A stretch of 64,000 bases of DNA from Bordetella parapertussis (GCA_945897365.1 CAMDFD010000007.1:62001-126000), one strand, 5' to 3'; numbered from the stretch's first letter, positions 49,328 through 58,960 are shown. The notes: generated by a model not told the origin, from the sequence alone. Made by a program: numbers and translations.

Positions 49328-50503
49328 CTACCGTTTTTTCTGACGGAGTAGAGCGATACCCACAAATAAGGCGGGTAAGGAGCAGACGATAAAACCGATA
49401 CCGTAGTTGTTGGTCATGCCAAGCAATAAAGAAAAAATGGAAGGTGCTATCAGTGCTCCAACTTGACCGAAAGACAAGACGCCACCTGTGACGGCGCCGC
49501 GTGCACCTTCGGGTGCCTCGCGCGCTGTTTCCGCCAGCAGGACACCGTGCCAAGATAGTGCACTTGCGCTGATGAGTGTCGCGACGATCCCCACGATGAT
49601 CGTTGGCCAACCTTCGCTACAAAAACTCAGCAGGACCATACTGAGCGCCATCCCAAGCGCGAGTGCGGCCATCATTGTTCGAGGATGGACGTACGAGCTA
49701 CCCAATAAACCCCAGATAATCCGACCGGGTACGGCGACCGCGACAGCGGTTGAAAACAAAAAGCCTGCGGCAATGAGCGTGTATCCCATTGTCGTGAGGT
49801 AGACAACGAAGTAAACCGTGAAGATTGTTTGTACGGCGTTAAAGGCAAAACAGGCAAAGGAAAGATTGCGTAATTCTCTTGTGCCTATGACGGCGCGAAA
49901 CGTATTTCCAAAATCAGAAAAATGAAATTTTCTAGTTGGATCACGATCATCGTCGAATTTTTTGCGCAAGGGCTCAAGCATCAGTGTAAAAACGATGCAA
50001 GCTAAGGCGCTGATCAGCATCGTGTATTGCCAGTTGAGCCACTCGGTAATCTGTGGTCCGAGCAAGCCGGCTAAAAGAAGACCAGCAGGGACTGCTGTTT
50101 GTTTGATTGAAAATATCAAAGGCAGATAACGCGGTGGAGAGCAACGACCGAGCAAGTGCGAGCTTGAAGGTGTTGAAACAGCCGCGCCACCGCCACTCAC
50201 AATAGCGGAGAGGACAAGCGCAATCGGATGGCCGAGGGTCGCGAGTGCCATGCCTAAGGACAACAGCACGAGAGCTAGTTGACTCATGCGCATCGCGCCA
50301 TACCGCACGATGAAACTACCGCAACCTAGTTGTGTGGAGAGTGCGGCGCAAGCGGCGATCGAGAAATAAACACCGATCCATGCTGAGTCAATCAAAAGAT
50401 CCGCGATAATGGCGGGTGCGATCACGGCAGGCAGTGCGCGACCGATCGCCGCGAAGGTTTGCTGCAAGAACATTGCCACTAGGGCAAGTAGGAGGTGATT
50501 CAC
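49328..50503 (-). CDS. MFS transporter, YbfB/CynX-like
   Basis: A 391-residue protein with about 12 hydrophobic segments; GTG start. The N half has AIGRALPAVIAPAI and GCGSFIVRYGAMRMSQ (a degenerate motif A), the C half GAVTGGVLSFGQVGALIAPSIFS. The pattern suits an MFS importer or exporter of small anions or aromatic acids. It ends only 7 nt before the DUF2868 start, so it may be co-transcribed with the GTPase pair, though a functional link is not obvious. Confidence 0.82.
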   Translation of the reverse strand: MNHLLLALVAMFLQQTFAAIGRALPAVIAPAIIADLLIDSAWIGVYFSIAACAALSTQLGCGSFIVRYGAMRMSQLALVLLSLGMALATLGHPIALVLSAIVSGGGAAVSTPSSSHLLGRCSPPRYLPLIFSIKQTAVPAGLLLAGLLGPQITEWLNWQYTMLISALACIVFTLMLEPLRKKFDDDRDPTRKFHFSDFGNTFRAVIGTRELRNLSFACFAFNAVQTIFTVYFVVYLTTMGYTLIAAGFLFSTAVAVAVPGRIIWGLLGSSYVHPRTMMAALALGMALSMVLLSFCSEGWPTIIVGIVATLISASALSWHGVLLAETAREAPEGARGAVTGGVLSFGQVGALIAPSIFSLLLGMTNNYGIGFIVCSLPALFVGIALLRQKKR

Positions 50504-50567
50504 GAGGACTCAGGGTTCGTTGATTGAATATGCTTGCATAGGATAGCGCAAAACAAAACGCAGTGTT

Positions 50568-51584
50568 TCAATGCGTCTCGATGTTTAAAAAATCTCTAAT
50601 AGTCCGTGTTATGGACTTCGTTTGAGGTGAGCCCGGGACGGCCCGCCAAGCGAGATGACCCCTGGTCGAATCCACCGGTGCAAAGCGGGCGTTTTTGATG
50701 CCGGCGGCAATTTGTTTTGCACCTTCAAGGCTGAGCAGACGTTCTTGAGTGCAGGGGAGAACGAGTGTCCTTGCTTTGACGCGTCCAAGCGCCTCAGTGA
50801 AGTCAGCGTCAAAGGGGGCGCTGACATCATGACGCGAGGACGCTTGATAGCGTTTGAGCAGACTCCAAGCATCCCAGCTCGCGAATCCATTCCCCGCTGT
50901 CTGAGCTTCTTGTTCAATGCTTGTAAAGTCAGTTTCAGCGATGTATTGATCCGTCACTGTCCATGCAAAGTAATGTTTTCCAGCAAGACGAAGACCTTCC
51001 GAAGGATTCTGTTGGTAGTTGCCTTGATTCCATTTTGGATCGAGTTTGACGATGTCGAGCATACGTTGTGTGGCAAGTTTGAAACTCTGACTTGCGTGCC
51101 AGTCAGGGACAAGCAGCACTGCCGACTGCACCATGTCAGGATAGTGAATCATCCACTCCAGCGCTTGAAAGGCGCCCATCGATGCACCGGCTATGACAGC
51201 GATGGGTTGGTCTCCAAGATCTAGCCCGTTTCTGACAAACTGAACCTGCGCATGCACCATATCCCGAATTGAATAATCCGGGAACGCTGAACCCAAGCCA
51301 TCTGCGGGCTTGGAAGAAAGTCCACCTCCAATTGCATCCGTACTAATGACACAATAATGATCTGTGTCATAGGCTTTGCCCGGACCAATATGATCAATCA
51401 CACTATGTCTGAGATTTCCGGTGCCGGGAAGCACAAGCAAGAGATTATCCCTTCGCGCATTCAGTTCGCCGTAACGGACATAGCCGATCGAGAGTTCGGG
51501 CAGTGTCTGGCCAGACTCAAACTTGAAGTCATGGAGAGTGAAAACGCCTTCATGGGCATCAGGTCGATTTATCACTGTTGTCAT
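50568..51584 (-). CDS. MetX-like alpha/beta hydrolase or acyltransferase
   Basis: A 338-residue protein in the homoserine O-acetyltransferase-like branch of alpha/beta hydrolases: FTLHDFKFESGQTLPELSIGYVRYGELN at the start, AGASMGAFQALEWMIHYPD with the nucleophile Ser, and STRGHLAW with the catalytic His. The region between, with VLVPDWHASQSF and RHDVSAPFDADF, matches MetX layout. True MetX enzymes have a Gly-rich GGSMGGMQ nucleophile elbow and a homoserine-binding Arg that I do not see, so methionine synthesis is doubtful. Divergent from the gamma-glutamyltransferase-like gene with about 100 nt between. Confidence 0.8.
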   Translation of the reverse strand: MTTVINRPDAHEGVFTLHDFKFESGQTLPELSIGYVRYGELNARRDNLLLVLPGTGNLRHSVIDHIGPGKAYDTDHYCVISTDAIGGGLSSKPADGLGSAFPDYSIRDMVHAQVQFVRNGLDLGDQPIAVIAGASMGAFQALEWMIHYPDMVQSAVLLVPDWHASQSFKLATQRMLDIVKLDPKWNQGNYQQNPSEGLRLAGKHYFAWTVTDQYIAETDFTSIEQEAQTAGNGFASWDAWSLLKRYQASSRHDVSAPFDADFTEALGRVKARTLVLPCTQERLLSLEGAKQIAAGIKNARFAPVDSTRGHLAWRAVPGSPQTKSITRTIRDFLNIETH

Positions 51585-51684
51585 CTGAGTAGGCAGAAAT
51601 TGATGGGTACCGTCACTGTATGCTCGCTTGATTCATTTGTAAATCATGTTATTTTTTAATCAAACGAAGAATAAATAAGGTGTC

Positions 51685-53292
51685 ATGATGAAAGGTGTCG
51701 TCGTATGTCCGCAGCCTCGCGCTGCCGAGGTGGGTGCCGAAATCCTAGAGAAAGGTGGAAACGCTTTTGATGCGGCGCTGGCGACTGCGTTTTCGCAAAT
51801 GGTCAATGACCCTTTTATGTGCGGCTTGGGGGGCATGGGTACGCTGCATTACTTCCATGCTGCGACGGGACTCAGTGGGATGATCGATTTCTACAATCGT
51901 GCTGGCTCCAAGGTTCGTCCTGATATGTGGGAAAAAGACTGCAAAGGTCGAACTCCGATCTCTGGCTACAGCTTGTTTGATGACTTCAGAAGCGAGATTG
52001 GTTATACCGCGATCATGACCCCGGGTACTCCAGCGGGTCTTGGCTTGTTTCATGAAAAGCTCGGCTCCATGCCATGGGCGGATTTAATCGCTCCGGCGAT
52101 TGCCCAAGCCAATGAAGGGATCTTGATTACGCCTAATACCGCGAGTGTTTGGAGCGGGTATGCTCAGCCGGGCATACCCGATGGTCTTACCCGTATTCGT
52201 AAAACAGCCGAGTGCGCGCGTGTTTATTTGCATCCCGATGGACGATTGTTACAGGTGGGTGATGTGATGCGTCTGCCTGATTATGCGCGTACCCTTGAGC
52301 GTCTGGCAAAAGGAGGATGGCGAGAGTTTCACCAAGGTTCTCTTGGAGATGAAATCGCGCGTGACTTGGAAGCGAATGGCGCTTTTGTGACGAGACAAGA
52401 CTTGGCGGATTATCTTCCTGAGGAGAGTGTTCCCTTGGTGGGGCACTATCGTGGTTATGAGGTGAGATCCAATCCTCCACCAGGTAGCGGCGCCACCTTG
52501 ATCGAGATGTTGCAAATTCTTGAGCACTTCGATTTAGCGTCACTCGGACATGGATCGACACGGCATCTTGATTTAGTGGCGCGTGCGATGGCCGCTGCCC
52601 ATGTCGATCGAAATGCTTATCTTGGAGATCCGCGTTTTGCGGACGTTCCCACCGATATGTTGATTTCAAAAAAACGTGCTGCGTATTGGGCAGAGCGAAT
52701 CAAGAGCGGTCATTATGCAGGGGGTCAAGAAGAGGCACCCCCGGGCTGTACGACGCATGTGTGCGTCATGGATGCGGCGGGTAATGCCGTTTCAATGACG
52801 CATACGCTTGGTACGGCTGCCGGTGTCGTGACGCCAGGCTTAGGTTTTAACTACAACAATTCGATGAAATTGTTTGATCCTGTGCCGAATAAAAAGAACT
52901 CGATGGCACCGGGTAAAGCACGCACGACGGGAATGGTGCCAACGATGTTGCTTAAGGATGGCAAACCTGTCCTGTTAGCAGGCGCACCAGGTGGTAGCGT
53001 GATCATCAGTGCGACACTGCAATCAATCTTGAATGTTGTGGACTTCGGAATGTCGCCGGTGGAGGCCGTCACGGTACCGCGCATTCATTGCGAGGGGCGC
53101 GGCATTCATACTGAGGCGACGGTGCCGCGTTCGGTGATTAAAGAGCTGCGCGCGCTTGGACATACCGTTCATCAGAGCGCGCATAGTTTTGAGCCCAGCA
53201 TGTCGCGCGCGCATGTTATTTCAACGATTGGCGGTCGCATGAGTGGCGGTGCAGATCCGAGAGGTGGCGCGGGGGTTGCCTATGCGAGATAG
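51685..53292 (+). CDS. Gamma-glutamyltransferase-family Ntn-hydrolase
   Basis: A 535-residue protein. VCPQPRAAEVGAEILEKGGNAFDAALATAF is the family start; TTHVCVMDAAGNAVSMT contains Thr356, the predicted autoprocessing and catalytic Thr; NYNNSMKLFDPVPNKKNSMAPGKARTTGMVPTMLL and GAPGGSVI finish the active site. No signal peptide is evident, unlike E. coli GGT, so it is probably cytoplasmic and may act as a cephalosporin-acylase or other amide hydrolase. The start has two ATGs in a row (51685 and 51688). The gene stands alone between opposite-strand neighbours. Confidence 0.87.
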   Translation: MMKGVVVCPQPRAAEVGAEILEKGGNAFDAALATAFSQMVNDPFMCGLGGMGTLHYFHAATGLSGMIDFYNRAGSKVRPDMWEKDCKGRTPISGYSLFDDFRSEIGYTAIMTPGTPAGLGLFHEKLGSMPWADLIAPAIAQANEGILITPNTASVWSGYAQPGIPDGLTRIRKTAECARVYLHPDGRLLQVGDVMRLPDYARTLERLAKGGWREFHQGSLGDEIARDLEANGAFVTRQDLADYLPEESVPLVGHYRGYEVRSNPPPGSGATLIEMLQILEHFDLASLGHGSTRHLDLVARAMAAAHVDRNAYLGDPRFADVPTDMLISKKRAAYWAERIKSGHYAGGQEEAPPGCTTHVCVMDAAGNAVSMTHTLGTAAGVVTPGLGFNYNNSMKLFDPVPNKKNSMAPGKARTTGMVPTMLLKDGKPVLLAGAPGGSVIISATLQSILNVVDFGMSPVEAVTVPRIHCEGRGIHTEATVPRSVIKELRALGHTVHQSAHSFEPSMSRAHVISTIGGRMSGGADPRGGAGVAYAR

Positions 53293-53318
53293 GGATAGAA
53301 CGAGATCAATGAAATGTT

Positions 53319-54500
53319 TTAGACCAATGCTTTAAAGAGTGTGGTCATAATCTTCATGAAAGGGATTTGCGTCGAAGCAACGATCACCATTGGAAGCACG
53401 ATCGGCACTAATATGGGCATGATGCAGCTTTTGCCGATTGGAAACTTCCGCATATTTTTTACCGCAGCGTAGAGAGTTTCGATATCAGCGGATGGCCCAA
53501 GCTCGGGCGAGTCTAGGATTGCCTGCTCACCAACTTTTTGACCGAGTATCCATTTCCGATGCACTAGTCGACCGTGCTCGGCGAGCAGTGCACCATATGC
53601 CCGCATTGCTTTTTTGCGCGTTGAGATCATTTTGGCAGAAAACACATAAAGCGGTGCGAGAACAGTCAGCCCCCAAAGTATTGCAAAAGATAGGAGAGGA
53701 AGTTTTAACGTATCGAGTGCGATCTGGTGATAGAGTGAGTCGTGTATCCAGCGAGAGGCGAGTACGGCAGACATCGCAAGCGTGACAAGAACGAAAGCTT
53801 TAGGCAGTTTTTCAAGAAAACCTAAACCACCCATTCTGTCCGGATGGGTAGGGACGAGGGCGAGGTCTAGTTTTGAAATGCGGTAGAACAGCATAAAGAG
53901 TAGGCCAATACGCCAAAGCCAACCTAATAGCAGGATGGTAAAAATAGGTCTGACCACATAGAGGAACCACAATCCGCCGAAGCCCAGGCCGACGTCGAGC
54001 GTCGCCCAGGAGAGTTCGTGTGCATGGAGACTGTCAGGTGCGCCCATGAGCCACAGAAGCGTGAGCGCAAAGACAACGATCCACGGAAAGGCCTTGTCTC
54101 GAAGTCGCGTGATGTCTTGGATGATCTGAATGAATCGGTCGCGCTGGCTGTCGATGATCAAGCCATTTTCGAGAAACTGCAAGACGATGACGCGCACGAC
54201 TCTCAGCGCCATGCCTTCGGCCAATATAAGCAGCGGGATGGCGACTAAGCAACGTACATGAACGCCATAATGGGCCAATAGAGGTTCGCCAATTGCCCGA
54301 TCAAGTAAGCGGCTTTCAAGCGCAGCCCAAATGATGATCGGCAGCCAAGTAAAAAGCGCGAAAAACAACGCGCGTCTCGCGACGCCCAAACCATGGTCGG
54401 GTGCCAAACCAATTCTGCGCTGCCACCGAATCGGCAGATCATTTCTCACAATCAGGAAGTCGACAGGGTCTGCGGCAGAGCTTGGGTGTTGATCTTTCAT
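53319..54500 (-). CDS. Multi-pass membrane protein of unknown function
   Basis: A 393-residue protein with a soluble N-terminus of about 40 residues (PVDFLIVRNDLPIRWQRRIGL) and about eight hydrophobic segments in three clusters. Charged linkers such as ISTRKKAMRAYGALLAEHGRLVHRKW join them. No transporter or enzyme motif was recognised. A conserved-looking block SPELGPSADIETLYAAVKNMRKFPIGKS lies between the last helices. It is convergent with the gamma-glutamyltransferase-like gene, 27 nt apart. I do not know its function. Confidence 0.7.
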   Translation of the reverse strand: MKDQHPSSAADPVDFLIVRNDLPIRWQRRIGLAPDHGLGVARRALFFALFTWLPIIIWAALESRLLDRAIGEPLLAHYGVHVRCLVAIPLLILAEGMALRVVRVIVLQFLENGLIIDSQRDRFIQIIQDITRLRDKAFPWIVVFALTLLWLMGAPDSLHAHELSWATLDVGLGFGGLWFLYVVRPIFTILLLGWLWRIGLLFMLFYRISKLDLALVPTHPDRMGGLGFLEKLPKAFVLVTLAMSAVLASRWIHDSLYHQIALDTLKLPLLSFAILWGLTVLAPLYVFSAKMISTRKKAMRAYGALLAEHGRLVHRKWILGQKVGEQAILDSPELGPSADIETLYAAVKNMRKFPIGKSCIMPILVPIVLPMVIVASTQIPFMKIMTTLFKALV

Positions 54501-54598
54501 TTTTGGATATTTGAACGCAGGGTGATTAATCCGGGGCGTAATCGCCCCTCGGTCCGTTCAGATGAGGCTGCGTGGTGTGAGATAGGCCAGTATGGATA

Positions 54599-54617
54599 TT
54601 AATACGTATTTAATACG
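54599..54617. promoter_or_regulatory. Direct repeat and palindrome in the TRAP receptor control region
   Basis: TTAATACG occurs twice, 11 nt apart (54599-54606 and 54610-54617), so one helical turn separates the copies; the first overlaps the perfect palindrome AATACGTATT (54601-54610). The site lies in a 265-nt non-coding region about 150 nt before the TRAP receptor gene. It could bind a regulator; none is encoded next to it. Nothing else stands out in this gap. Confidence 0.35.
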
Positions 54618-54765
54618 CTTTTATAGAGGATTCCTTGCCTTGTCGGGGACCTCGTGGGTGCACAAAACCTAGGGTTTTCCTTGGTATGCGTTTATGCAGA
54701 GGCAATATAATGATGTTTGGTTAGATATCTTTTTTTGACAATGTTGTGCTGACGGAGAATCCGCC

Positions 54766-55860
54766 ATGAATCGTAGATCGTTTATTACTAAAGCAGGTAT
54801 TGCCGGCGCAGCCGGTTTATCAACCGTTGCTGCCCCCGCTATTGCTCAACGCAAAATCACATGGCGCATGGTGACAACATGGCCCAAAAATTTTCCCGGC
54901 TTGGGTGTGGGTGCGCAGCGCTTGGCCGATCGTATTACCGCAGCGTCAGGTGGTCAGCTGACTGTTCAGGTTTTTTCCGCAGGTGAACTCGTCCCTGCAC
55001 TTCAATCCATTGACGCCGTCATTGACGGTGGTGCTGAGATGTCGCACGGTGCTGCTTACTATTGGCAGAACAAGAGCGTGGCGCTGTCCTTTTTCACCGG
55101 CGTGCCTTTTGGTATGACGAGTCGCGAACTCGCGGCATGGGTACGCTACTTGGGTGGTCAGCAAATCTGGGATGAGGTCTATGACCAGTTTGGTCTGCAG
55201 GGCTTTTTGTCCGGTGATACCGGAACACAAGCTGGTGGTTGGTTCCCTAAAGAAATTAAGAGTCTTGATGATGTCAAAGGCTTGCGTTTCCGTACGCCAG
55301 GCTTGGGTGGTCAGGTTTGGGGCAAGATGGGCGCCTCTGTGACTAACATGGCCGCTGGTGAGATTTTCCAAGCCCTACAGTCTGGTGCCCTAGATGCTGC
55401 TGAGTTTGTTGGCCCCTACAACGATCTCGCGCTAGGCTTCTACAAGGCACGTAAGATTTACTACACCTCGAGCTTTATTGAGCCCGGCTTGGCAACAGAG
55501 TTGGTTGTGAATAAAAAGAAATACCAAGCCTTGCCAAAGAGCTTGCAGGATCTAGTGCGTGATGTGTGCCAGGCCGAATACGACCAAGTCGCTTCTGACT
55601 TTGCCGCCAATGACCCACGTGCACTCCAGGTGCTGGTGAAAGATCATGGCGTCAAAGCCATTCCTCAGTTCCCCAATAGCGTGGTTGAGGCCGCGGCAAA
55701 GGCCTCATTAGAGGTCTTGACCTCCATCCGCGACAAGGGCGATGCGTTGACCAAAAAGACGGCTGAAAGTTTTGTCAAGGGACTCAATACCGTTCGTATT
55801 AAAACTGAAGGTACGGATGCGCAATTTATTGCCGCGCGTGCCAAGTACTTTAAAATCTAA
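54766..55860 (+). CDS. TRAP transporter substrate-binding protein, DctP family
   Basis: A 364-residue protein with a Tat-type signal: MNRRSFITKAGIAGAAGLST, then AAPAIAQ as cleavage site. The mature protein starts RKITWRMVTTWPKNFPGLGVGA; GMTSRELAAW and FRTPGLGGQVWGKMGASVTN are typical of the TRAP receptor group annotated for mannitol/chloroaromatic compounds, which bind 2-oxo or aromatic acids through a conserved Arg. The receptor gene is convergent with the permease genes of the same transporter and is separated from them by a terminator. Confidence 0.9.
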   Translation: MNRRSFITKAGIAGAAGLSTVAAPAIAQRKITWRMVTTWPKNFPGLGVGAQRLADRITAASGGQLTVQVFSAGELVPALQSIDAVIDGGAEMSHGAAYYWQNKSVALSFFTGVPFGMTSRELAAWVRYLGGQQIWDEVYDQFGLQGFLSGDTGTQAGGWFPKEIKSLDDVKGLRFRTPGLGGQVWGKMGASVTNMAAGEIFQALQSGALDAAEFVGPYNDLALGFYKARKIYYTSSFIEPGLATELVVNKKKYQALPKSLQDLVRDVCQAEYDQVASDFAANDPRALQVLVKDHGVKAIPQFPNSVVEAAAKASLEVLTSIRDKGDALTKKTAESFVKGLNTVRIKTEGTDAQFIAARAKYFKI

Positions 55861-55880
55861 TACGTTTAGTTTGAAAGTTA

Positions 55881-55918
55881 AAAACCCGGCGATCTGTCAT
55901 GGATCGCCGGGTTTTTTT
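55881..55918. terminator. Bidirectional terminator between TRAP receptor and permease genes
   Basis: CCCGGCGATC (55885-55894), a 7-nt loop and GATCGCCGGG (55902-55911) form a perfect 10-bp stem with seven Ts after it and four As before it. It is a strong intrinsic terminator on the plus strand and probably works on the minus strand as well, separating convergent genes. Confidence 0.92.
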
Positions 55919-55937
55919 ATGAGTATTTCTGTGGTTT

Positions 55938-57326
55938 TTAGTAGAGAACCTTTGGTAACCAGGTGACGAGCTCTGGGAATACAAACAAAAGAGCAAGCGC
56001 CAGCACCTGCAGACAAACAAAGGGTATGACGCCTTTGTAAATCATCCCCGTCGAAATACTGTTGGGTGCGACACTTCTCAGATAAAACAATGAAAATCCG
56101 AACGGAGGTGTGAGAAAGCTTGTTTGTAAATTAACGCCAACCATTACGCCAAGCCAGATGGGATCGAGACCAAGCATCAATAGCACGGGTGCGGTAATCG
56201 GGATCACGATGAAAATAATCTCAAAGGTGTCCAAGATAAAGCCAAGGACGAACATGATGAGCATCACCACGATCATTGCGCCCATCGCCCCACCTGGCAG
56301 ACCCGAGAGGAATTCATGTACCAGATTGTCTCCGCCCATTTGACGGAACACGATCGAGAAAACTGAGGCTCCAAACAGGATGATAAAGATCATCGAGGTG
56401 ATCGTGGCAGTCGATATAGCAGCCTCGCGTAACACTCTCAAGGACAAGCGCCAACGTAAGGCAGCCAGAATCGTTGCACCAACCGCGCCGACGGAAGCCG
56501 CTTCAGTAGGTGTGGCGATTCCACCAATGATAGATCCCAGCACGGCGATGATCAGCAAAAGTGGCGGTACCATCGCTGTAATGACTTCTTTGAAAATCCC
56601 CTTTTTTTCTTCAGTACTAAAGGGCGTGGCTGGGCATGATTTCGGATCGACGATCGCTTTAAAGATCATCCATCCCAAGTAAAGCGCTACCAATAACATT
56701 CCGGGAAGGAAGGCTCCCGCGAACAAATCACCGACTGAGACAGGCGTCGGTGCAAAATTGCCTTTTGACATCTGTACTTGTGAGTTGATGCCCGCCAGCA
56801 TGTCGGCCATGAAAATCAGTACGGTGGAGGGGGGAATGATTTGTCCCAAGGTGCCCGATGCACAGATCACACCACTCGCGAGCTTTGGGTCATACCCTGC
56901 TCTAAGCATGGCGGGCAAAGAAATCAGGCCCATGGTCACGACCGTGGCACCCACCACGCCTGTTGAGGCAGCGAGAAGGGCTCCGACTAAAATCACGGAA
57001 ATCCCCAAGCCACCACGCACATTGCCAAAGAGTTTGCCCATTGTCAGCAGCAATTCCTCGGCGATTTTGGAGCGCTCAAGCATGACGCCCATGAAGATAA
57101 AAAGCGGGACAGAAACCAATACTTCATTGGTCATAAAACCGATATATCGACCCGCAAGCGAGGCTAGATTTGAAAAATCAAAGACCTCAAAGTAGTAGCC
57201 GATTGCGCCAAAAATGAGTGAGGTGCCAGCCAGTGAGAAGGCAACTGGAAAGCCCAGCATCAACATGCCGATGACACCAAAAAACATCAGACCCGCAAGA
57301 ATTTCACCGATCAGTCCGTAATCCAT
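55938..57326 (-). CDS. TRAP transporter large permease, DctM family
   Basis: A 462-residue protein with about 12 hydrophobic segments. MFFGVIGMLMLGFPVAFSLAGTSLIFG at the start, VPLFIFMGVMLERSKIAEELLLTMGKLFGNVRGGLG, TVTMGLISLPAMLR-type region, and GQIIPPSTVLIFMAD are hallmarks of DctM. It couples Na+ flow to uptake of the acid held by the receptor. AAGGAGT lies upstream of the ATG, 5 nt after the small-subunit stop. The charged extra loop at about 235-260 is common in the larger DctM type. Confidence 0.93.
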   Translation of the reverse strand: MDYGLIGEILAGLMFFGVIGMLMLGFPVAFSLAGTSLIFGAIGYYFEVFDFSNLASLAGRYIGFMTNEVLVSVPLFIFMGVMLERSKIAEELLLTMGKLFGNVRGGLGISVILVGALLAASTGVVGATVVTMGLISLPAMLRAGYDPKLASGVICASGTLGQIIPPSTVLIFMADMLAGINSQVQMSKGNFAPTPVSVGDLFAGAFLPGMLLVALYLGWMIFKAIVDPKSCPATPFSTEEKKGIFKEVITAMVPPLLLIIAVLGSIIGGIATPTEAASVGAVGATILAALRWRLSLRVLREAAISTATITSMIFIILFGASVFSIVFRQMGGDNLVHEFLSGLPGGAMGAMIVVMLIMFVLGFILDTFEIIFIVIPITAPVLLMLGLDPIWLGVMVGVNLQTSFLTPPFGFSLFYLRSVAPNSISTGMIYKGVIPFVCLQVLALALLFVFPELVTWLPKVLY

Positions 57327-57331
57327 GTTAG

Positions 57332-57901
57332 TTACTCCTTACCAGTCGCTTGCGCGATCGTTGGGTAACGGAAGTCCTGTGGAATGAGATCCTCGCGCTT
57401 GGCAAGCATCAGAATAGAGCGGATCGCCATGGCAAGACCTTGGAAAGCGACCAGAACTACAAAAACGAGAATAAAGGTTTTCAACACATAAAGTCCCGGC
57501 ATGCCGCCCACGTTTGCAGAATTTTCCATCAGGCGCCAGGAGCGCTGAACGTAGGGTAGACCAATGTAATAAATGGCAAACATGAAGGGAAACAAAAATA
57601 CACACACACCGACCAAGTCGGCGATCGCTTTTTTAGTGGACGAGGCGGGTCGATAAAAAATATCCACCCGTACATGATCTTCTCTGAATAGGGCGAAGCC
57701 AGCGACGGCGGTAAACATCACGCCATTGAGCCAGACATATAAATCCTGCATCCAGAGCCTGGTGGTTGAAAACAGATAGCGTTCCACGACGACTGCGAAG
57801 CAGACTAAAACAATCGCAAGAGAGAGCCAAGCAAACGTATTGCCAATGGCTTTATTAACAACGTTTATTAACCGCATTATGGCTGCTAGGATTGTTAGCA
57901 T
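57332..57901 (-). CDS. TRAP transporter small permease, DctQ family
   Basis: A 189-residue protein with four hydrophobic segments. RYLFSTTRLWMQDLYVWLNGVMFTAVAGFALFREDHVRVDIFYR is the DctQ signature, with the W.(Q/E)(D/E)..(R/V)Y core and the VRVD block. It stabilises the large permease. GGAG precedes the ATG. It is translated just upstream of dctM as usual. The receptor gene lies on the other strand past the permease pair. Confidence 0.92.
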   Translation of the reverse strand: MLTILAAIMRLINVVNKAIGNTFAWLSLAIVLVCFAVVVERYLFSTTRLWMQDLYVWLNGVMFTAVAGFALFREDHVRVDIFYRPASSTKKAIADLVGVCVFLFPFMFAIYYIGLPYVQRSWRLMENSANVGGMPGLYVLKTFILVFVVLVAFQGLAMAIRSILMLAKREDLIPQDFRYPTIAQATGKE

Positions 57902-57921
57902 GCGGATTCTCCAAAAGAACT

Positions 57922-57959
57922 AAAGAAAACGCGCCAAAAGGTCTATCGCTCTTGGCGCG
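57922..57959 (-). terminator. Terminator after Bug receptor 5
   Basis: CGCGCCAA (57930-57937) and TTGGCGCG (57952-57959) form a perfect 8-bp stem with a 14-nt loop. Reading the minus strand the stem is followed by TTTTCTTT (57929-57922). It starts 24 nt after the receptor stop and just before the small TRAP subunit gene, so it separates the two minus-strand units. Confidence 0.75.
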
Positions 57960-57982
57960 CGGTAAGAAAGTTTCAGCTGGTA

Positions 57983-58960
57983 TTACTGGGGTTGAACGCC
58001 TGCTTTCTTGAACAACTCAGCCCATTGAGGGAGTTGTTGTTTGACTTTGGCGTCCAGAGCAGCAGGATTTGCATCCTTGGTCAGGACTTGTGCGCCCAGA
58101 CCCGCCATACGCTCCTGAAACTTAGGATCGGCCAAGCCTGCTTGAAGGGCTTCTACAAGCTTTGCGCGGATAGGTGCTGGCGTGTTCTTGGGAACCCACA
58201 TGCCATGCCAGATACCAACTTCAAAGTTTTTGAAACCCGACTCATCCATCGTGGGCAAGTTTGGCAAGGTGGCGACTCGCGTCTTGCTTGTCACAGCATA
58301 GGCCTTGATGGTGTTTGCTTTGATTTGCTGGGTTGTGTTGGTGGTTTGATCACACAACAGATCGACTTGTTTACCCACCAAGTCGTTCATGGCTGGGCCT
58401 GTGCCCTTGTAGGGAACGGTCAATAGATCAACACCGACGCCATTGGCGAACATCACACCGCAAAGATGTGAGGCTGCGCCGATACCGGCATTTGCCAAGG
58501 AAACTTTGTCCTTGTTTTTCTTGACATACTCAACCAATTCCTTGATGTTGTTGGCAGGGAAGTCGGAGCGACCGACGATCGTCATCGGAACATCCACGAC
58601 GAGACCAATTGGCTCGAAACCTTCGATGGGGTTGTAGTTGGGCTTTTTGTACAGGGCAGGTGCAGTCGTGAAGCCAACGTGCATCAGCAATACGGTGTAG
58701 CCATCGGGGTTGGCGCGCGAAACATAAGAGCTTCCGACTGTACCGCCTGCACCGGCCTTGTTTTCGACTACGACGGTTTGTTTGAGCGTAGGACGCATGG
58801 CTTCTGCCAGCGAGCGTGCGACGTTGTCGGTTGGGCCACCTGCTGCAAAGGGAACCACCATGCTGATAGGCTTTGAAGGGAAATTGTCAGTGCTTTGGGC
58901 CGAAGCGGAAAACGCGACTGCAGACAACAAGGCACCGATTGTGAGTGAAAATGTTTTCAT
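57983..58960 (-). CDS. Bug/TctC-family periplasmic receptor 5
   Basis: A 325-residue protein with signal peptide ending SASAQ, then DNFPSKPISMVVPFAAGGPTDNVAR with the ligand-loop Asp. VVENKAGAGGTVGSSYVSRANPDGY and VPYKGTGPAMNDLVGKQVDLLCDQ are the usual Bug blocks. GGAG precedes the ATG. A terminator separates it from the TRAP genes. It is divergent from the glutathione transferase gene. No permease is adjacent. Confidence 0.92.
   Translation of the reverse strand: MKTFSLTIGALLSAVAFSASAQSTDNFPSKPISMVVPFAAGGPTDNVARSLAEAMRPTLKQTVVVENKAGAGGTVGSSYVSRANPDGYTVLLMHVGFTTAPALYKKPNYNPIEGFEPIGLVVDVPMTIVGRSDFPANNIKELVEYVKKNKDKVSLANAGIGAASHLCGVMFANGVGVDLLTVPYKGTGPAMNDLVGKQVDLLCDQTTNTTQQIKANTIKAYAVTSKTRVATLPNLPTMDESGFKNFEVGIWHGMWVPKNTPAPIRAKLVEALQAGLADPKFQERMAGLGAQVLTKDANPAALDAKVKQQLPQWAELFKKAGVQPQ

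Noticed and set aside
50568..51584. Assignment as homoserine O-acetyltransferase (metX)
   Set aside because: The nucleophile elbow is GASMGAF rather than the MetX GGSMGG type and no methionine genes are nearby; left as MetX-like.
56110..57195. Plus-strand frames of 77 to 145 codons within dctM
   Set aside because: Antisense shadows of a strongly conserved membrane protein, low-complexity Ser/Thr/Lys/Ile sequence.
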